DNA of 64,000 bases. It comes from Pectobacterium araliae. GTDB taxonomy: Bacteria; Pseudomonadota; Gammaproteobacteria; Enterobacterales; Enterobacteriaceae. The translations under genes and the position numbers were made by a program. Shown here one piece after another: positions 28,805 to 39,588 of the stretch. Below the pieces are notes generated by a model. That model searched no databases and was not told the DNA's origin. It saw only the letters and a program-made list of their open reading frames with translations. Location: assembly GCF_037076465.1 (NCBI RefSeq), contig NZ_AP028908.1, positions 3,534,001 through 3,598,000 of the forward strand. Reading direction: 5' to 3'. Each line of letters starts with the position of its first letter. Position 1 is the stretch's first letter.

Positions 28805-30154
28805 TTACGCCTTCCGCGTGCCGGAGTCGTGCAAAAACAGTGCCATCGATTCAAGGTGTCCGGTATGTGGAAACATATCCAACATCGCGACATTTGCCAG
28901 TCGGTAACCGGCTGCGAGTAAGACTTTGCTGTCGCGTGCTAGCGTTGTGGCATTACAGGAAACATACACCACCCGTTTCGGTGCCAGTCTGGTTATCTGC
29001 TCCATCACGCCTGCTGCGCCTGCACGTGCCGGATCAAGTAATATCTTATCAAAACCCTGGGCCGCCCACGGCTGCTGCGTAACATCATCTTCAAGATTTT
29101 GGTGAAAAAATGTGACATTCGACAGCGCATTGCGCCGGGCATTCTCTCGCCCTTTCTCGACTAGCGCCGTCACGCCTTCCACACCGACAACGCTGGCAGC
29201 ACGCTGTGCCAGCGGCAGCGTGAAATTGCCCATGCCGCAAAACAGATCCAATATTCTATCCTGCGGTTGCACATCCAGCCACGTTAGCGCCTGCGCGACC
29301 ATCTGCTGGTTAACTGCGTCATTGACCTGAATAAAATCACGCGGGCTAAATGCCAGCGTCAGCCCGGCGACGTGATAGACCGGCTCTTCGCCGTGTAGAC
29401 ACGTCAGCGAGTCGGCATCCGGTGCCAGATAAACCGAGACACGCTGCTGCTGGGCAAAATCACGCAACGCCTGCTCATCCGATGGATGCAGCGGATCGAG
29501 ATGCCGCAGCACCAGCAGCGGACCATTCTCCGCCTGCACCAATTCCGCATGCCCAAGACGCTTCACCGCTTTTAGTCGGCTCAAACAGTCGCGCAGCGGT
29601 TGCAGCAGCGCTTCAAGTTCGGGACGCAATACCGGACAGGCTTTGATATCCACCAGATCGTGAGAATTTGACTGCCGGTAGCCCATCAACAATCGTTGCT
29701 CTTTTGCCTGAAAGTATAACGCAAGCCGCGCACGCCGCCGATAGGCATAAGGTGTGCCCGCAATGAGCGAGGCTGCTGGCAGTTCAACGCCTGTTTCTCG
29801 CGTCATCATGCGTATCAATGCCGCTGTTTTGCTGCTCTGCTGCAACGCAATTTCTGCATGCTGCTGCTGACAACCGCCACAGCGGGTAAAATGAGGGCAC
29901 GGCGGCTCAACGCGCTGCGGGCTCAGCGTCAGCAGGCGTTTAAGTTTGGCATGTGAAAACTGACGCTTCTCTTCCGTCAGTTGCACTTCGGCTTGCTCTC
30001 CCGGCAGCACACCTGTGACAAACACCGTCTTGCCTTCGTGACGCGCCACGCCCTGTCCAAACGGGTCAAGTGACGTGACCGTAACAGTGAGGTTCTTAGC
30101 AGGAACTGCTTTCCGGGTCGTCACACGCCGGTTTGGAGAGTAGAATTGCGCCAT
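28805..30154 (-). CDS. rlmD: 23S rRNA (uracil-1939-C5) methyltransferase
   Basis: 449 residues, also called RumA. An N-terminal TRAM RNA-binding domain (~15-75: [20 protein letters not shown]) precedes four Cys that bind an iron-sulfur cluster ([10 protein letters not shown], and the later ACPVLRP). The SAM-binding Rossmann fold follows ([25 protein letters not shown]), then the catalytic Cys in [13 protein letters not shown]. It is divergent from barA with about 100 bases between, as in other enterobacteria, and is followed by relA. Confidence 0.96.
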   Translation of the reverse strand: MAQFYSPNRRVTTRKAVPAKNLTVTVTSLDPFGQGVARHEGKTVFVTGVLPGEQAEVQLTEEKRQFSHAKLKRLLTLSPQRVEPPCPHFTRCGGCQQQHAEIALQQSSKTAALIRMMTRETGVELPAASLIAGTPYAYRRRARLALYFQAKEQRLLMGYRQSNSHDLVDIKACPVLRPELEALLQPLRDCLSRLKAVKRLGHAELVQAENGPLLVLRHLDPLHPSDEQALRDFAQQQRVSVYLAPDADSLTCLHGEEPVYHVAGLTLAFSPRDFIQVNDAVNQQMVAQALTWLDVQPQDRILDLFCGMGNFTLPLAQRAASVVGVEGVTALVEKGRENARRNALSNVTFFHQNLEDDVTQQPWAAQGFDKILLDPARAGAAGVMEQITRLAPKRVVYVSCNATTLARDSKVLLAAGYRLANVAMLDMFPHTGHLESMALFLHDSGTRKA

Positions 30155-30256
30155 AATGTACTATCGATTTATCTCTTGAGTTGAACGGCAGTATCGTATA
30201 ACTAAATTAAATAATAGGGTGCCAAGCATCCTCTAATTCTCCCACATTGGAACCTC

Positions 30257-33052
30257 ATGACCAAATACAGTCTTCGTGCACGGATGTTGATACTGATTTT
30301 GGCGCCGACGCTGATGATCGGGCTGCTGCTCAGCTCGTTTTTCGTTATCCATCGTTACAATCAGTTGCAGTCGCAGTTAGCCGATTCGGGGACCAGTATC
30401 ATTGAGCCACTGGCGACCATCAGCGCGTACGCCATTACCCATCACCAAATGGACACCATTCCGGCATTAATCAATACGCTCCATCGCCGCCACTCTGCGA
30501 TTATTCGCACCATTAGCGTATTCGATGCCCGAAATCAGCTCCTGGCCACCACCAATGTACGCAATAACGTGACCTTACAGCCGCTCAGTAGCGATGCGCT
30601 TTCGTACAATAAACTGCACCTGCACCACACAAGTGATGCGCTAATTCTGCACATGCCGATCGTCAATGACAGCGAATTTATGCTGGGAAGCGCGATGCCC
30701 GTACTGCCCGGAATCACTACGCCTCTCGGCTATCTGGTGATTGAGCTGGATACCAGCACTATTCAGCTTCAGCAGTACCAGGAAATTTTCATCGCCGCAC
30801 TCCTGCTGCTGCTGTCTTTAGGTGCCGCAGTCCTTTTTGCCTACCGTCTGATGCGAGATGTCACCACCCCGATCCGCAATATGTTGGATACCGTCGATCG
30901 CATTCGCCGTGGGCAATTAGATAGTCGGGTTGAAGGTTACATGCTCGGCGAGTTGGATATGCTGAAAAACGGCATCAACTCGATGGCGATGTCACTGACT
31001 GCCTACCATGAAGAAATGCAGCAAAACATCGATCAGGCGACCTACGATCTGCGAGAGACGCTGGAGCAAATGGAGATCCAAAACGTCGAGCTGGATCTCG
31101 CCAAAAAGCGCGCGCAGGAAGCCGCACGCATCAAGTCCGAGTTTCTGGCGAATATGTCACATGAGCTGAGAACGCCGCTGAATGGCGTGATCGGCTTCAC
31201 CCGCCAGACGTTGAAAACCCCATTGAACACCACCCAGACTGACTACCTACTCACCATTGAGCGATCTGCCAATAACCTGCTAAATATTATTAACGATGTA
31301 CTGGATTTCTCGAAGCTGGAGGCAGGAAAGCTGGTGCTGGAAGATATTCCATTCTCCCTGCACAGCACATTGGACGACGTTGTGATGTTGCTGGCGCATA
31401 CAGCACATGAAAAAGGGTTAGAGCTGACGCTCAGTATTCAGAATGACGTTCCCGAACAGTATGTTGGCGATCCGCTACGGATACAGCAAATCATCACCAA
31501 CCTGCTGGGCAATGCGATTAAATTTACCGAACAAGGCAACATTGACATTAGAGTAGAGAAACGGCGGCAGGAACACCACCAGATTCAGCTAGAGGTTCAA
31601 ATACGCGATACTGGCATCGGCATCGCCGAGTTACAGCAATCGCAACTGTTTCAGGCCTTCCGTCAGGCTGACACCAGTATTTCACGCCGTCATGGCGGCA
31701 CGGGGCTTGGGTTGGTCATCACTCAGCGTTTGGTCAAAGAGATGGGGGGTGACATCAGTTTCCAAAGCCAACTTAACAAAGGTTCGACCTTCTGGTTCCA
31801 TATCACGCTGCCGCTCAATCCCCACGCCATGCCAACCGAACCGGCCTATACGATGCTGCGAGGTAAACATCTGGCCTACGTCGAGTACCATCCTATCGCT
31901 GCACAGGCCACACTGGACATCCTGAGCCAGACGCCGTTGATGGTGAGTTACAGCCCGACGTTTGAGCAATTGCCAGAAGGGGAGTTTGATATCCTGCTGC
32001 TCGGTATTCCGGTGCAATATCGCAATACGCTGCTCGACTATACCCCCAGATTGCGCGATATCTGCCGCCGTGCGCCTTGTGTGATTCTGGCGCTACCCAG
32101 TCTGGCGCAAATGGATGCCGAGCAGTTGAAAACCTTCGGCGTGCATGCCTGTCTGAGCAAACCGCTTGCCTCATCACGCCTGTTGCCACTACTACAGGAC
32201 AGCACGCTGTTTCAGCTCTCTTTCCTGCCGAGCGACACCGCCGCGCAGCAGAATGCACTACACCATCCGGCTCGTCTGCCGCTGAGCGTGATGGCAGTAG
32301 ATGACAACCCAGCCAATCTGAAACTGATCGGCACGCTGCTGGAAGAGCAGGTCGAGACGATTATCCTGTGCGAAAGCGGACAAGATGCGATTGCACAGGC
32401 AGAACTGAATCAGTGCGACATTATTCTCATGGATATTCAAATGCCGGGTATGGACGGTATTTGCGCCAGCGAGCTGATCCGCCAGATCCCTCATCATGCG
32501 ACTACGCCGATTATCGCGGTGACCGCGCAGACCATGACGGGTGAACGTGATCATCTATTGCGTTCAGGTATGGATGACTATCTGGCGAAACCGATAGACG
32601 AGCAGATGCTAAAAAGCGTGCTGACACGTCATGCACGAAAAGATCCGCTGAAGCGTGATCGGGGCGACATGACAAGTCTGCTGAACGAGCACGATGATAG
32701 CCAACTGTCACTCGACTGGGCATTGGCACAGCAACAGGCCGCTAACAAGCCGGAACTGGCGCGTGACCTGCTACAAATGTTGTTGGATTTCCTACCGGAA
32801 GTGCGACGGAAGATAGAAAACGTGCTGAAGGGCCAGACGGATGATGACATCATCGAGCTGGTTCATAAACTGCACGGCAGTTGCAGCTACAGCGGTGTCC
32901 CGCGTCTGAAACGCATCTGTCGCTATCTGGAACAACAACTGCGTAAAGGTGTTCACGCCAGCGAGCTGGAACCCGAATGGCTAGAGCTGCTGGACGAAAT
33001 CGACAACGTCAACAACGCCGCCCAGCCGCATATCAAACCGATGCTTCCATAA
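30257..33052 (+). CDS. barA: Hybrid sensor histidine kinase BarA (ExpS/GacS type)
   Basis: 931 residues, inner membrane. Two membrane helices (~10-30 and ~175-197) enclose a periplasmic sensor. Next come HAMP, a HisKA domain with phospho-acceptor His302 ([19 protein letters not shown]), an ATPase domain ([39 protein letters not shown]), a receiver domain with Asp726 ([13 protein letters not shown]) and a C-terminal Hpt domain with His873 ([14 protein letters not shown]). The Hpt passes phosphate to the response regulator UvrY/ExpA (not in this window), which acts through csrB-type RNAs. In Pectobacterium it is called ExpS and governs exoenzyme production. The start follows a weak ribosome site (GGAACCTC). 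Confidence 0.96.
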   Translation: MTKYSLRARMLILILAPTLMIGLLLSSFFVIHRYNQLQSQLADSGTSIIEPLATISAYAITHHQMDTIPALINTLHRRHSAIIRTISVFDARNQLLATTNVRNNVTLQPLSSDALSYNKLHLHHTSDALILHMPIVNDSEFMLGSAMPVLPGITTPLGYLVIELDTSTIQLQQYQEIFIAALLLLLSLGAAVLFAYRLMRDVTTPIRNMLDTVDRIRRGQLDSRVEGYMLGELDMLKNGINSMAMSLTAYHEEMQQNIDQATYDLRETLEQMEIQNVELDLAKKRAQEAARIKSEFLANMSHELRTPLNGVIGFTRQTLKTPLNTTQTDYLLTIERSANNLLNIINDVLDFSKLEAGKLVLEDIPFSLHSTLDDVVMLLAHTAHEKGLELTLSIQNDVPEQYVGDPLRIQQIITNLLGNAIKFTEQGNIDIRVEKRRQEHHQIQLEVQIRDTGIGIAELQQSQLFQAFRQADTSISRRHGGTGLGLVITQRLVKEMGGDISFQSQLNKGSTFWFHITLPLNPHAMPTEPAYTMLRGKHLAYVEYHPIAAQATLDILSQTPLMVSYSPTFEQLPEGEFDILLLGIPVQYRNTLLDYTPRLRDICRRAPCVILALPSLAQMDAEQLKTFGVHACLSKPLASSRLLPLLQDSTLFQLSFLPSDTAAQQNALHHPARLPLSVMAVDDNPANLKLIGTLLEEQVETIILCESGQDAIAQAELNQCDIILMDIQMPGMDGICASELIRQIPHHATTPIIAVTAQTMTGERDHLLRSGMDDYLAKPIDEQMLKSVLTRHARKDPLKRDRGDMTSLLNEHDDSQLSLDWALAQQQAANKPELARDLLQMLLDFLPEVRRKIENVLKGQTDDDIIELVHKLHGSCSYSGVPRLKRICRYLEQQLRKGVHASELEPEWLELLDEIDNVNNAAQPHIKPMLP

Positions 33053-33067
33053 GTATGAACGCGCAGA

Positions 33068-33098
33068 AAGCAGGCGTACCATTGACGCCTGCCTTTTA
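33068..33098. terminator. Convergent terminator between barA and garK
   Basis: Perfect 8-bp stem GCAGGCGT (33070-33077) with ACGCCTGC (33085-33092), loop ACCATTG, followed by CTTTTA on the plus strand. It sits between the convergent barA and garK genes and probably serves both. Confidence 0.8.
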
Positions 33099-33117
33099 CT
33101 GACGATCGGTATGGATC

Positions 33118-34263
33118 TCAGGGCGACACAGACTGCGCCAGTCGGATCGTGGCGGCGATATTACGTGCCGTCATCCGTACATTCTCTGCCGCATTATCCA
33201 GCGCTTCTTCTAGTGAGCAGATGTTGTAAAGCACGCTGAATACGGCGTCCAGACCATGTTCATGCACCACGCCGACATCTGCAGTCAGGCTGCCTGCAAT
33301 GCCAATCACCGGTTTATTGTACTGCTTGGCGACGCGCGCTACGCCAATCGGTACTTTGCCATGGATCGTCTGGCTGTCGATGCGCCCTTCGCCGGTAATC
33401 ACCAGCGTGGCATCGCGTACCAGTTCATCCAGCCCCAACGCTTCCGTGACAATTTCTATTCCCTGACGAAGCTCCGCGCCGCAAAAAGCCTGTAGCGCCG
33501 CCCCCATACCACCAGCCGCCCCCGCGCCGGGGACCTGTTCCACGTCCATGTCCAGATCGTGACGGATTACTGCGGCATAATGCTTCAATGCATTATCCAA
33601 CCGTTCGATCATCTCCGGCGTTGCACCTTTCTGAGGACCAAAAATCGCTGATGCCCCCTGTTTCCCCGTCAACGGGTTGGTCACATCACAGGCCACTTCA
33701 AAACGGCAGCCTTTGATACGCTCATCCAGCTCGCTGATATCAATGCGGGTAAGCTTGTCGAGTTCTCCACCACCAAAACCAATCTGTTGGTCTTGCTTAT
33801 CCAACAATTTCGCACCCAGCGCTTGTACCATGCCCGACCCGCCGTCATTGGTTGCGCTCCCGCCAATCCCAATGATGCAGTGCTGAACACCGTGATCTAA
33901 CGCGCAGCGAATTAACTCACCTGTACCATAGCTCGTGGTCTTTAACGGATTACGCAGTTGCGAAGGTACGCGTTCCAGGCCGCTTGCCGCCGCCATCTCA
34001 ATGAACGCCGTTTTTTCATCGCCAGACAGGCCAAAGAACGCGTCAATATTATCGCCTAGCGGTCCTGTCACCTTAACATTCACAATCTTGCCATCGGTCG
34101 CAGCAACCATGGCTTCAACCGTGCCTTCTCCACCATCTGCAACGGGCAATTTGACATAGCAGGCATCGGGAAATATTTCACGAAATCCCTTTTCAATCTG
34201 CGTAGCAACCTCTTGTGCAGACAGGCTTTCTTTATAAGAATCCGGTGCGATCACTATTTTCAT
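33118..34263 (-). CDS. garK: Glycerate 2-kinase
   Basis: 381 residues of the GarK/GlxK type of glycerate kinase. It phosphorylates D-glycerate, the last step of galactarate/glucarate breakdown, feeding glycolysis. Signatures are MKIVIAPDSYKESLSAQEVA at the start, LPVADGGEGTVEAMVAATDG, IGIGGSATNDGGSGMVQALG, GAGAAGGMGAAL and VITGEGRIDSQTIHGKVPIGVA. It lies downstream of garR on the same strand, at the end of the gud/gar gene run. Length equals that of E. coli GarK. Confidence 0.95.
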   Translation of the reverse strand: MKIVIAPDSYKESLSAQEVATQIEKGFREIFPDACYVKLPVADGGEGTVEAMVAATDGKIVNVKVTGPLGDNIDAFFGLSGDEKTAFIEMAAASGLERVPSQLRNPLKTTSYGTGELIRCALDHGVQHCIIGIGGSATNDGGSGMVQALGAKLLDKQDQQIGFGGGELDKLTRIDISELDERIKGCRFEVACDVTNPLTGKQGASAIFGPQKGATPEMIERLDNALKHYAAVIRHDLDMDVEQVPGAGAAGGMGAALQAFCGAELRQGIEIVTEALGLDELVRDATLVITGEGRIDSQTIHGKVPIGVARVAKQYNKPVIGIAGSLTADVGVVHEHGLDAVFSVLYNICSLEEALDNAAENVRMTARNIAATIRLAQSVSP

Positions 34264-34397
34264 AAACGATCCGATTTCATCAACGTTCCGATTGCATCAA
34301 TAATCCGCGCGCTCATGAAATAGCGCTTATACCCACTCGCTTTCAGGGCAGAGATCCTGAAATCTCTTGGGTAGATCAGAATGCTTATCTGCCAGTC

Positions 34398-34418
34398 GGC
34401 TGGCACCCTGTGCCAGCC
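34398..34418. other. Perfect hairpin between garR and garK
   Basis: GGCTGGCA (34398-34405) and TGCCAGCC (34411-34418) with loop CCCTG. There is no T run on either side, so it is more likely an RNA stability or partial termination element between the two genes than a full terminator. Confidence 0.55.
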
Positions 34419-34439
34419 TCGTGACTATCGCTTCACGGC

Positions 34440-35324
34440 TTATCGCGTAACTTCTACTTTAGCCAGTTTCTCGTAATAGCACGCCAGTGCACTGTGGTCA
34501 GCCGATCCCAGATCGTCCGCTTTCAGCGCCTGCATCATTTCCATCACAGCCGCCGTTAACGGCAGCTGTGCGCCGACGCCGTGTGAGGTATCCAGCGCGT
34601 TCGCCAGATCTTTGATATGCAGATCGATGCGAAATCCCGGCTTGAAGTTACGATCCATCACCATCGGCGCTTTCGCATCCAGCACCGTGCTGCCTGCTAA
34701 CCCACCGCGAATCGCCTGATAAACCAGGTCGGGGTTAACGCCTGCCTTCGTCGCCAGCACCAGCGCTTCAGACATCGCGGCAATGTTCAATGCCACAATG
34801 ACCTGGTTCGCCAGTTTGGTCACGTTGCCTGCCCCGATATCGCCGGTATGTACTACGGAGCCCGCCATGGATTTCAGAATTTCAAAGCAGCGGTCAAACT
34901 GCACTTTGTCACCACCCACCATCACGGACAGCGTGCCGTCGATCGCTTTGGGTTCACCGCCGCTAACCGGGGCGTCCAGCATGGCGATCTCTTTCACCGC
35001 CAGCGCGGTAGCAATTTCACGGCTGGCAAGCGGTGCGATGGAACTCATATCCACCACAATGCTTCCGGCACGCGCGCCGTCAATGACGCCATTTTCGCCC
35101 AGCACCACCTCTTTAACGTGTGGAGAGTTAGGCAGCATGGTGATGATAACGTCGCTCTGCTCCGCAACCTGCTTCGGCGTTTCAGCTGCCGTTGCGCCTG
35201 CCGCCACGACTTCCGCAACCGCGTCCAAATTTCTATCCATCACGACTAATGAGTAACCTGCTTTCAGCAGATTTTTACTCATCGGTTTTCCCATGATGCC
35301 CAATCCAATAAAACCAATTTTCAT
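34440..35324 (-). CDS. garR: Tartronate semialdehyde reductase
   Basis: 294 residues, beta-hydroxyacid dehydrogenase family. It reduces tartronate semialdehyde to D-glycerate with NAD(P)H. The dinucleotide-binding start is IGFIGLGIMGKPMSKNLLKAG; further signatures are MLDAPVSGGEPKAIDGTLSVMVGG and the catalytic-Lys region AGNVTKLANQVIVALNIAAMSEAL. The frame is open to 35357, but the ATG at 35324 is behind a good ribosome site (GAGGTTAGGG) and gives the length of E. coli GarR. It lies 90 bases downstream of garL. Confidence 0.95.
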   Translation of the reverse strand: MKIGFIGLGIMGKPMSKNLLKAGYSLVVMDRNLDAVAEVVAAGATAAETPKQVAEQSDVIITMLPNSPHVKEVVLGENGVIDGARAGSIVVDMSSIAPLASREIATALAVKEIAMLDAPVSGGEPKAIDGTLSVMVGGDKVQFDRCFEILKSMAGSVVHTGDIGAGNVTKLANQVIVALNIAAMSEALVLATKAGVNPDLVYQAIRGGLAGSTVLDAKAPMVMDRNFKPGFRIDLHIKDLANALDTSHGVGAQLPLTAAVMEMMQALKADDLGSADHSALACYYEKLAKVEVTR

Positions 35325-35414
35325 CGCCCTAACCTCATTGTCTGATGTTGATATCACTTCAATTCACGATAGCCCCGCCTCATGACGGGTCCAATTCGCG
35401 GCGGAATTAATGCA

Positions 35415-36185
35415 TTACTTCTTGTACTTGTCGCTCAGCGCCTGTGTTGCGCTGCGGAACACGCCCAGGTCGCTACCAACCGCAACGAAGCTTGCGCCCC
35501 ATTCCAGATAGCGACGCGCATCGGCTTCAACCGGTGCCAGAATGCCGCACGGTTTGTTATGCGCTGCTGCGCGATCGAAGATGTGGCGGATCGCCTTTTG
35601 CACGTCAGGGTGGTTAGGCTGACCGAGGTAACCCAGCGCCGCAGATAGATCGCTCGGGCCAACGAATACGCCGTCTACACCATCAACCGCAATGATCGCA
35701 TCCAGATTGTCCAACCCGTCCTGACTTTCGATTTGCACCACGATGGTAATGTTGTCGTTAATCTTGGCGAAATAGTCCGGTTCGGTGCCGTAGCTATTGC
35801 TACGATGCGCCACGGAAACGCCGCGAATACCCGCTGGCGGATAACGGGTGGAGGCAACCGCACGCGCGGCTTCTTCCGCCGTTTCCACGAAAGGAATCAG
35901 GAAGTTATTGAACCCGATATCCAGCAGTCGTTTGATGATGATCGGCTCATTGCATGGCGGACGAACGACGGGCGCACTGTGGCTGCCTTTCAGCGCCATT
36001 AGCTGAGGAATAAACGTCACGATATCGTTAGGCGCATGTTCTCCATCCAGCACCAGCCAGTCGAATCCCGCCAGCCCCAGCACTTCAGTTGAAATCGGGT
36101 TGCCCAGCGCACACCAGCAGCCAATCAGCGTTTTCCCCTGCTGCAAATCTTGGCGAAAACGGTTAGGTAACAGCGGAGTCTTCAT
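35415..36185 (-). CDS. garL: 2-dehydro-3-deoxyglucarate aldolase
   Basis: 256 residues, class II HpcH/HpaI aldolase family. It splits 5-keto-4-deoxyglucarate (and the related isomer) to pyruvate and tartronate semialdehyde. Motifs are [36 protein letters not shown] at residues ~19-55, the metal-binding [37 protein letters not shown], and [19 protein letters not shown]. It sits between gudD and garR and provides the substrate of garR. Same length as E. coli GarL. Confidence 0.95.
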   Translation of the reverse strand: MKTPLLPNRFRQDLQQGKTLIGCWCALGNPISTEVLGLAGFDWLVLDGEHAPNDIVTFIPQLMALKGSHSAPVVRPPCNEPIIIKRLLDIGFNNFLIPFVETAEEAARAVASTRYPPAGIRGVSVAHRSNSYGTEPDYFAKINDNITIVVQIESQDGLDNLDAIIAVDGVDGVFVGPSDLSAALGYLGQPNHPDVQKAIRHIFDRAAAHNKPCGILAPVEADARRYLEWGASFVAVGSDLGVFRSATQALSDKYKK

Positions 36186-36255
36186 TTTTTATCCTCGATC
36201 ATTCCAGCGCCGCTAACCTGAAGCGGCACGCTCAAAAAATGGAAAAGCAGAATGG

Positions 36256-37596
36256 TTAGCGAACCAGACACGGACGTTTATTATCAAACGTCCACTCAGG
36301 AATAAGGTACTGCATTCCCATTGCGTCGTTACGTGCGCCTAATCCCATGTTTTTATACAGTTCGTGTGCTTTCATTACCTGATCCAGGTCCAGTTCGACA
36401 CCCAGCCCCGGTTTTTTCGGCACTTCCACCATACCGCCAACAATCTGCAACGGTTCTTTCGTCAGGCGTTGGTTGCCTTCCTGCCAAATCCAGTGCGTAT
36501 CAATCGCCGTAATCTTGCCCGGAGCCGCTGCGGCGACCTGGGTAAACATGGCCAGTGAGATATCAAAGTGGTTGTTGGAGTGAGAGCCCCAGGTTAAGCC
36601 CCATTCGTGGCACATCTGCGCCACACGAACAGAGCCTTGCATCGTCCAGAAGTGCGGATCGGCTAACGGGATATCGACCGATTGCAGTGAAATGGTGTGA
36701 CCCATCTGCCGCCAGTCGGTGGCGATCATGTTGGTCGCGGTAGGCAGCCCCGTCGCACGGCGGAACTCGGCCATCACTTCACGGCCGGAGAAACCCTGTT
36801 CCGCGCCGCACGGATCTTCTGCATACGCCAACACGCCACGCAGTTGTTTGCCCAGACCAATGGCTTCATCTAGCGACCAGGCACCGTTCGGGTCTAGCGT
36901 GATGCGCGCCTGCGGGAAGCGTTTCGCCAGCGCGGTCACCGCTTCTGCCTCTTCGCTACCAGCCAGGACGCCGCCTTTCAGTTTGAAATCATTGAAACCG
37001 TATTTTTCATATGCCGCCTCAGCCAGATGCACGATGGTTTCCGGCGTCAGGGCTTCTTCGTGGCGCAGACGATACCAGTCGCATTTTTCATTCGCCTGGC
37101 TCTGGTAAGGCAGATCGGTTTTATTACGATCGCCAATGTAGAACAGGTAACCCAGCATCTCGACGGCATCACGCTGCTGCCCATCACCCAGCAGCGAGGC
37201 CACACTGACGTTGAGGAATTGCCCCAGCAGATCGAGCATGGCGGCTTCGATCCCCGTGACGACATGGATGGTGGTACGCAGATCGAACGTCTGCAAACCG
37301 CGCCCGGAAGAATCGCGGTCGGCGAACTGCGCACGCACCGCCGTCATCACGTTTTTGTATTCGCCCAGCGTTTTGCCCACCACCAGTGCGGCAGCATCTT
37401 CCAGCGTCTGACGGATTTTCTCACCGCCGGGAATTTCTCCGACGCCAGTATTCCCGGCGTTATCTTTCAGAATCACAATGTTGCGAGTGAAATAAGGTGC
37501 ATGTGCGCCACTCAGGTTGAGCAACATACTGTCGTGACCTGCAACCGGAATAACCTGCATGTGGGTAATCACCGGCGTTGAACTTTGCAATGTCAT
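36256..37596 (-). CDS. gudD: Glucarate dehydratase
   Basis: 446 residues, enolase superfamily (mandelate racemase type). It dehydrates D-glucarate to 5-keto-4-deoxyglucarate. The catalytic Lys pair is in [11 protein letters not shown], metal ligands follow in [17 protein letters not shown] and [26 protein letters not shown], and the His of the active site lies in [15 protein letters not shown]. It has the same length as E. coli GudD. It lies downstream of the paralogue gudX (36 bases apart) and upstream of garL. Confidence 0.95.
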   Translation of the reverse strand: MTLQSSTPVITHMQVIPVAGHDSMLLNLSGAHAPYFTRNIVILKDNAGNTGVGEIPGGEKIRQTLEDAAALVVGKTLGEYKNVMTAVRAQFADRDSSGRGLQTFDLRTTIHVVTGIEAAMLDLLGQFLNVSVASLLGDGQQRDAVEMLGYLFYIGDRNKTDLPYQSQANEKCDWYRLRHEEALTPETIVHLAEAAYEKYGFNDFKLKGGVLAGSEEAEAVTALAKRFPQARITLDPNGAWSLDEAIGLGKQLRGVLAYAEDPCGAEQGFSGREVMAEFRRATGLPTATNMIATDWRQMGHTISLQSVDIPLADPHFWTMQGSVRVAQMCHEWGLTWGSHSNNHFDISLAMFTQVAAAAPGKITAIDTHWIWQEGNQRLTKEPLQIVGGMVEVPKKPGLGVELDLDQVMKAHELYKNMGLGARNDAMGMQYLIPEWTFDNKRPCLVR

Positions 37597-37632
37597 TTTC
37601 TTATCCTTTCTCTCTCATTTTTCTATGTAGGG

Positions 37633-38985
37633 TTAGCGGCCAAAAACCGGGCGTTTACGATCAAATTTCCAACCAGGAATCAGGTACTGCATGGCGACGG
37701 CATCATTACGCGCCCCGCTCGGTAATTTTTTGTACAGATTGTGAGCTTTCATGACCTGTTCCATATCCAGCTCAATCCCCAGACCGGGACGATCCGGCAC
37801 GTTAATCTTGCCGTTGACGATTTGCAGTGGCTCTTTGGTCAGATGCTGCCCTTCCTGCCAGATCCAGTGCGTATCAATCGCTGTCGGGTTACCCGGTGCC
37901 GCCGCGCCCACGTGTGTGAACATCGCCAGGGAGATATCGAAATGGTTATTGGAATGGCAACCCCATGTCAGGCCCCATTCGTCGCACATCTGAGCAACGC
38001 GCACCGCGCCGTGCATCGTCCAGAAATGCGGATCGGCCAGCGGGATATCGACCGCCTGCAACATCACGGCATGGTTCATTTCGCGCCAGTTGGTCGCAAT
38101 CATGTTGGTCGCGACTGGTAGCCCAGTAGCACGACGGAATTCCGCCATCACCTCACGACCGGAGAAACCTTGTTCAGCACCACACGGGTCTTCCGCGTAA
38201 GTCAGAATGCCCTTCATGTCTTTGCACAGACCAATCGCCTCATCCAGTAGCCAGGCACCGTTGGGATCGACGGTAATACGCGCATCCGGGAAACGCTTTT
38301 TCAGCGCTTTCACAGCATCGATTTCCTGCTCGCCGGGCAACACGCCGCCTTTGAGTTTAAAATCTTTAAATCCATAGCGGTCGGTCGTGGCTTCAGCCAA
38401 ACGCACAATCGCGTCGCTGTCCATCGCCTGCTGGTGACGCAGGTGATACCACTCATGCTTGCCTTTCTCTCCCGCTACGTTCTCACCCGATAAATAAGGT
38501 AAATCCGTTTTTGTACGGTCGCCGATATAGAACAGATAACCGAGCACGGTGACTTCATCACGCTGTTTACCCGGTCCCAGCAGCTCGGCAACGGGGACCC
38601 CCATAAATTGTCCCAGCAGATCGAGCAGCGCCGCTTCGAGCGCTGCCACCGCATTCACACGCAGCTCAAACGTCCAGGCACCTTTGCCGAAGGAGTCAAA
38701 ATCAGAAGATTGATTGCCGAGATGAATGTCATGAACCAGACGGTTCATACGGGCGATTTGTTCGCCTTTCACGCGGGGAATAGCCTCGACCAGCGTGTTA
38801 TAAATAACGTCCCCACCGGGCGCTTCGCCGACACCAGTATGCCCGGCGCTATCGGTTAAAATGACGAGGTTACGCGTGAAGTAAGCGCCATGTGCACCAC
38901 CGATGTTCAGCAGCATGCTGTCATAGCCTGCAACGGGGATAACTTTCATCTCGGTAATGACAGGCGTCGCTGAAAAGCTTGTCAT
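37633..38985 (-). CDS. gudX: Glucarate dehydratase-related protein
   Basis: 450 residues, clearly paralogous to the gudD product next to it, with the same active-site blocks ([58 protein letters not shown]). Compared with GudD it has a short insertion ([18 protein letters not shown]) around residue 170 and a Cys in place of Ser before the active-site His motif. E. coli GudX also lies between gudP and gudD; its activity on glucarate is known to be poor, and its real role is unclear. The position here, first after the transporter, is the same. Confidence 0.9.
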   Translation of the reverse strand: MTSFSATPVITEMKVIPVAGYDSMLLNIGGAHGAYFTRNLVILTDSAGHTGVGEAPGGDVIYNTLVEAIPRVKGEQIARMNRLVHDIHLGNQSSDFDSFGKGAWTFELRVNAVAALEAALLDLLGQFMGVPVAELLGPGKQRDEVTVLGYLFYIGDRTKTDLPYLSGENVAGEKGKHEWYHLRHQQAMDSDAIVRLAEATTDRYGFKDFKLKGGVLPGEQEIDAVKALKKRFPDARITVDPNGAWLLDEAIGLCKDMKGILTYAEDPCGAEQGFSGREVMAEFRRATGLPVATNMIATNWREMNHAVMLQAVDIPLADPHFWTMHGAVRVAQMCDEWGLTWGCHSNNHFDISLAMFTHVGAAAPGNPTAIDTHWIWQEGQHLTKEPLQIVNGKINVPDRPGLGIELDMEQVMKAHNLYKKLPSGARNDAVAMQYLIPGWKFDRKRPVFGR

Positions 38986-39041
38986 TACAGGCTCCCGTCA
39001 TGAATGGAGCGCACAGGATTGACGCTTGAGTTTCCGATGGT

Positions 39042-39069
39042 TGCCAAAATGCAGGAATGCATTTTGGCA
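39042..39069. promoter_or_regulatory. 12-bp perfect hairpin upstream of gudX
   Basis: TGCCAAAATGCA (39042-39053) and TGCATTTTGGCA (39058-39069) pair perfectly around GGAA. It lies about 60 bases before the gudX start on the transcribed leader and has no T run, so an operator or a leader RNA stem is more likely than a terminator. Confidence 0.6.
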
Positions 39070-39394
39070 GGTGAAAATAATTCAGTCATACAGAAATAAA
39101 AAACAGATGGTGCACCAGTAGATGATTTCATGTTGTTTTCCTACTTTATTAGCGCGACCTGGTTTTTACTCTGATTGGAATGAACCATGCTTGTAGGGTT
39201 ACCAGAATAAAAACAGGTATAACTACCTTAATACCGAAATAACACAGTCAGAAAAGCGGTGTCGTACTCCGTGTCGCCTTACCAACCTCAGTAAAAAGTA
39301 TAAGTTTTCTTATTTCACAACTCATTGGGCAATAGCACAGCATTCCCTATCTAAATGCAGATTAAATATGTCATTATCACAATCGAATGGGAGA

Positions 39395-39407
39395 TGTTTC
39401 ACGAAAA
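39395..39407. promoter_or_regulatory. Shared motif TGTTTCACGAAAA, gudX side
   Basis: An exact 13-base match to 41229-41241 in the gudP-garD intergenic region, same orientation. A binding site for a common regulator of the pathway (CdaR in E. coli) is a reasonable inference but untested. Confidence 0.4.
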
Positions 39408-39588
39408 CGAGGAAAAGCGAATTTCTGCCTGATAAACACCGGAATACGTACCATTGGCACCCGACGTTGAAGAAATATCTCCCTACTTTTCATGACATAA
39501 ATCAATGGCAAAACGCTGCGCCATCAATATGACAGCGCAGCGTTTTATATCATTGCCAACAGGCAGATTAATGCTATAGCGAATGGCT

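Larger units (their letters stand above)
38986..39588. other. Long AT-rich spacer between gudP and gudX
   Basis: About 600 bases between two same-strand genes of one pathway, without a credible gene. It holds the hairpin at 39042-39069 and the motif at 39395-39407 shared with the gudP-garD control region. Its length and AT content suggest that gudX-gudD-garL-garR has its own promoter here in addition to the gudP promoter. Confidence 0.55.

Noticed and set aside
37633..38985. gudX as a frameshifted or decaying duplicate of gudD
   Set aside because: The frame is full length with all main active-site blocks, and the same gene order exists in E. coli.
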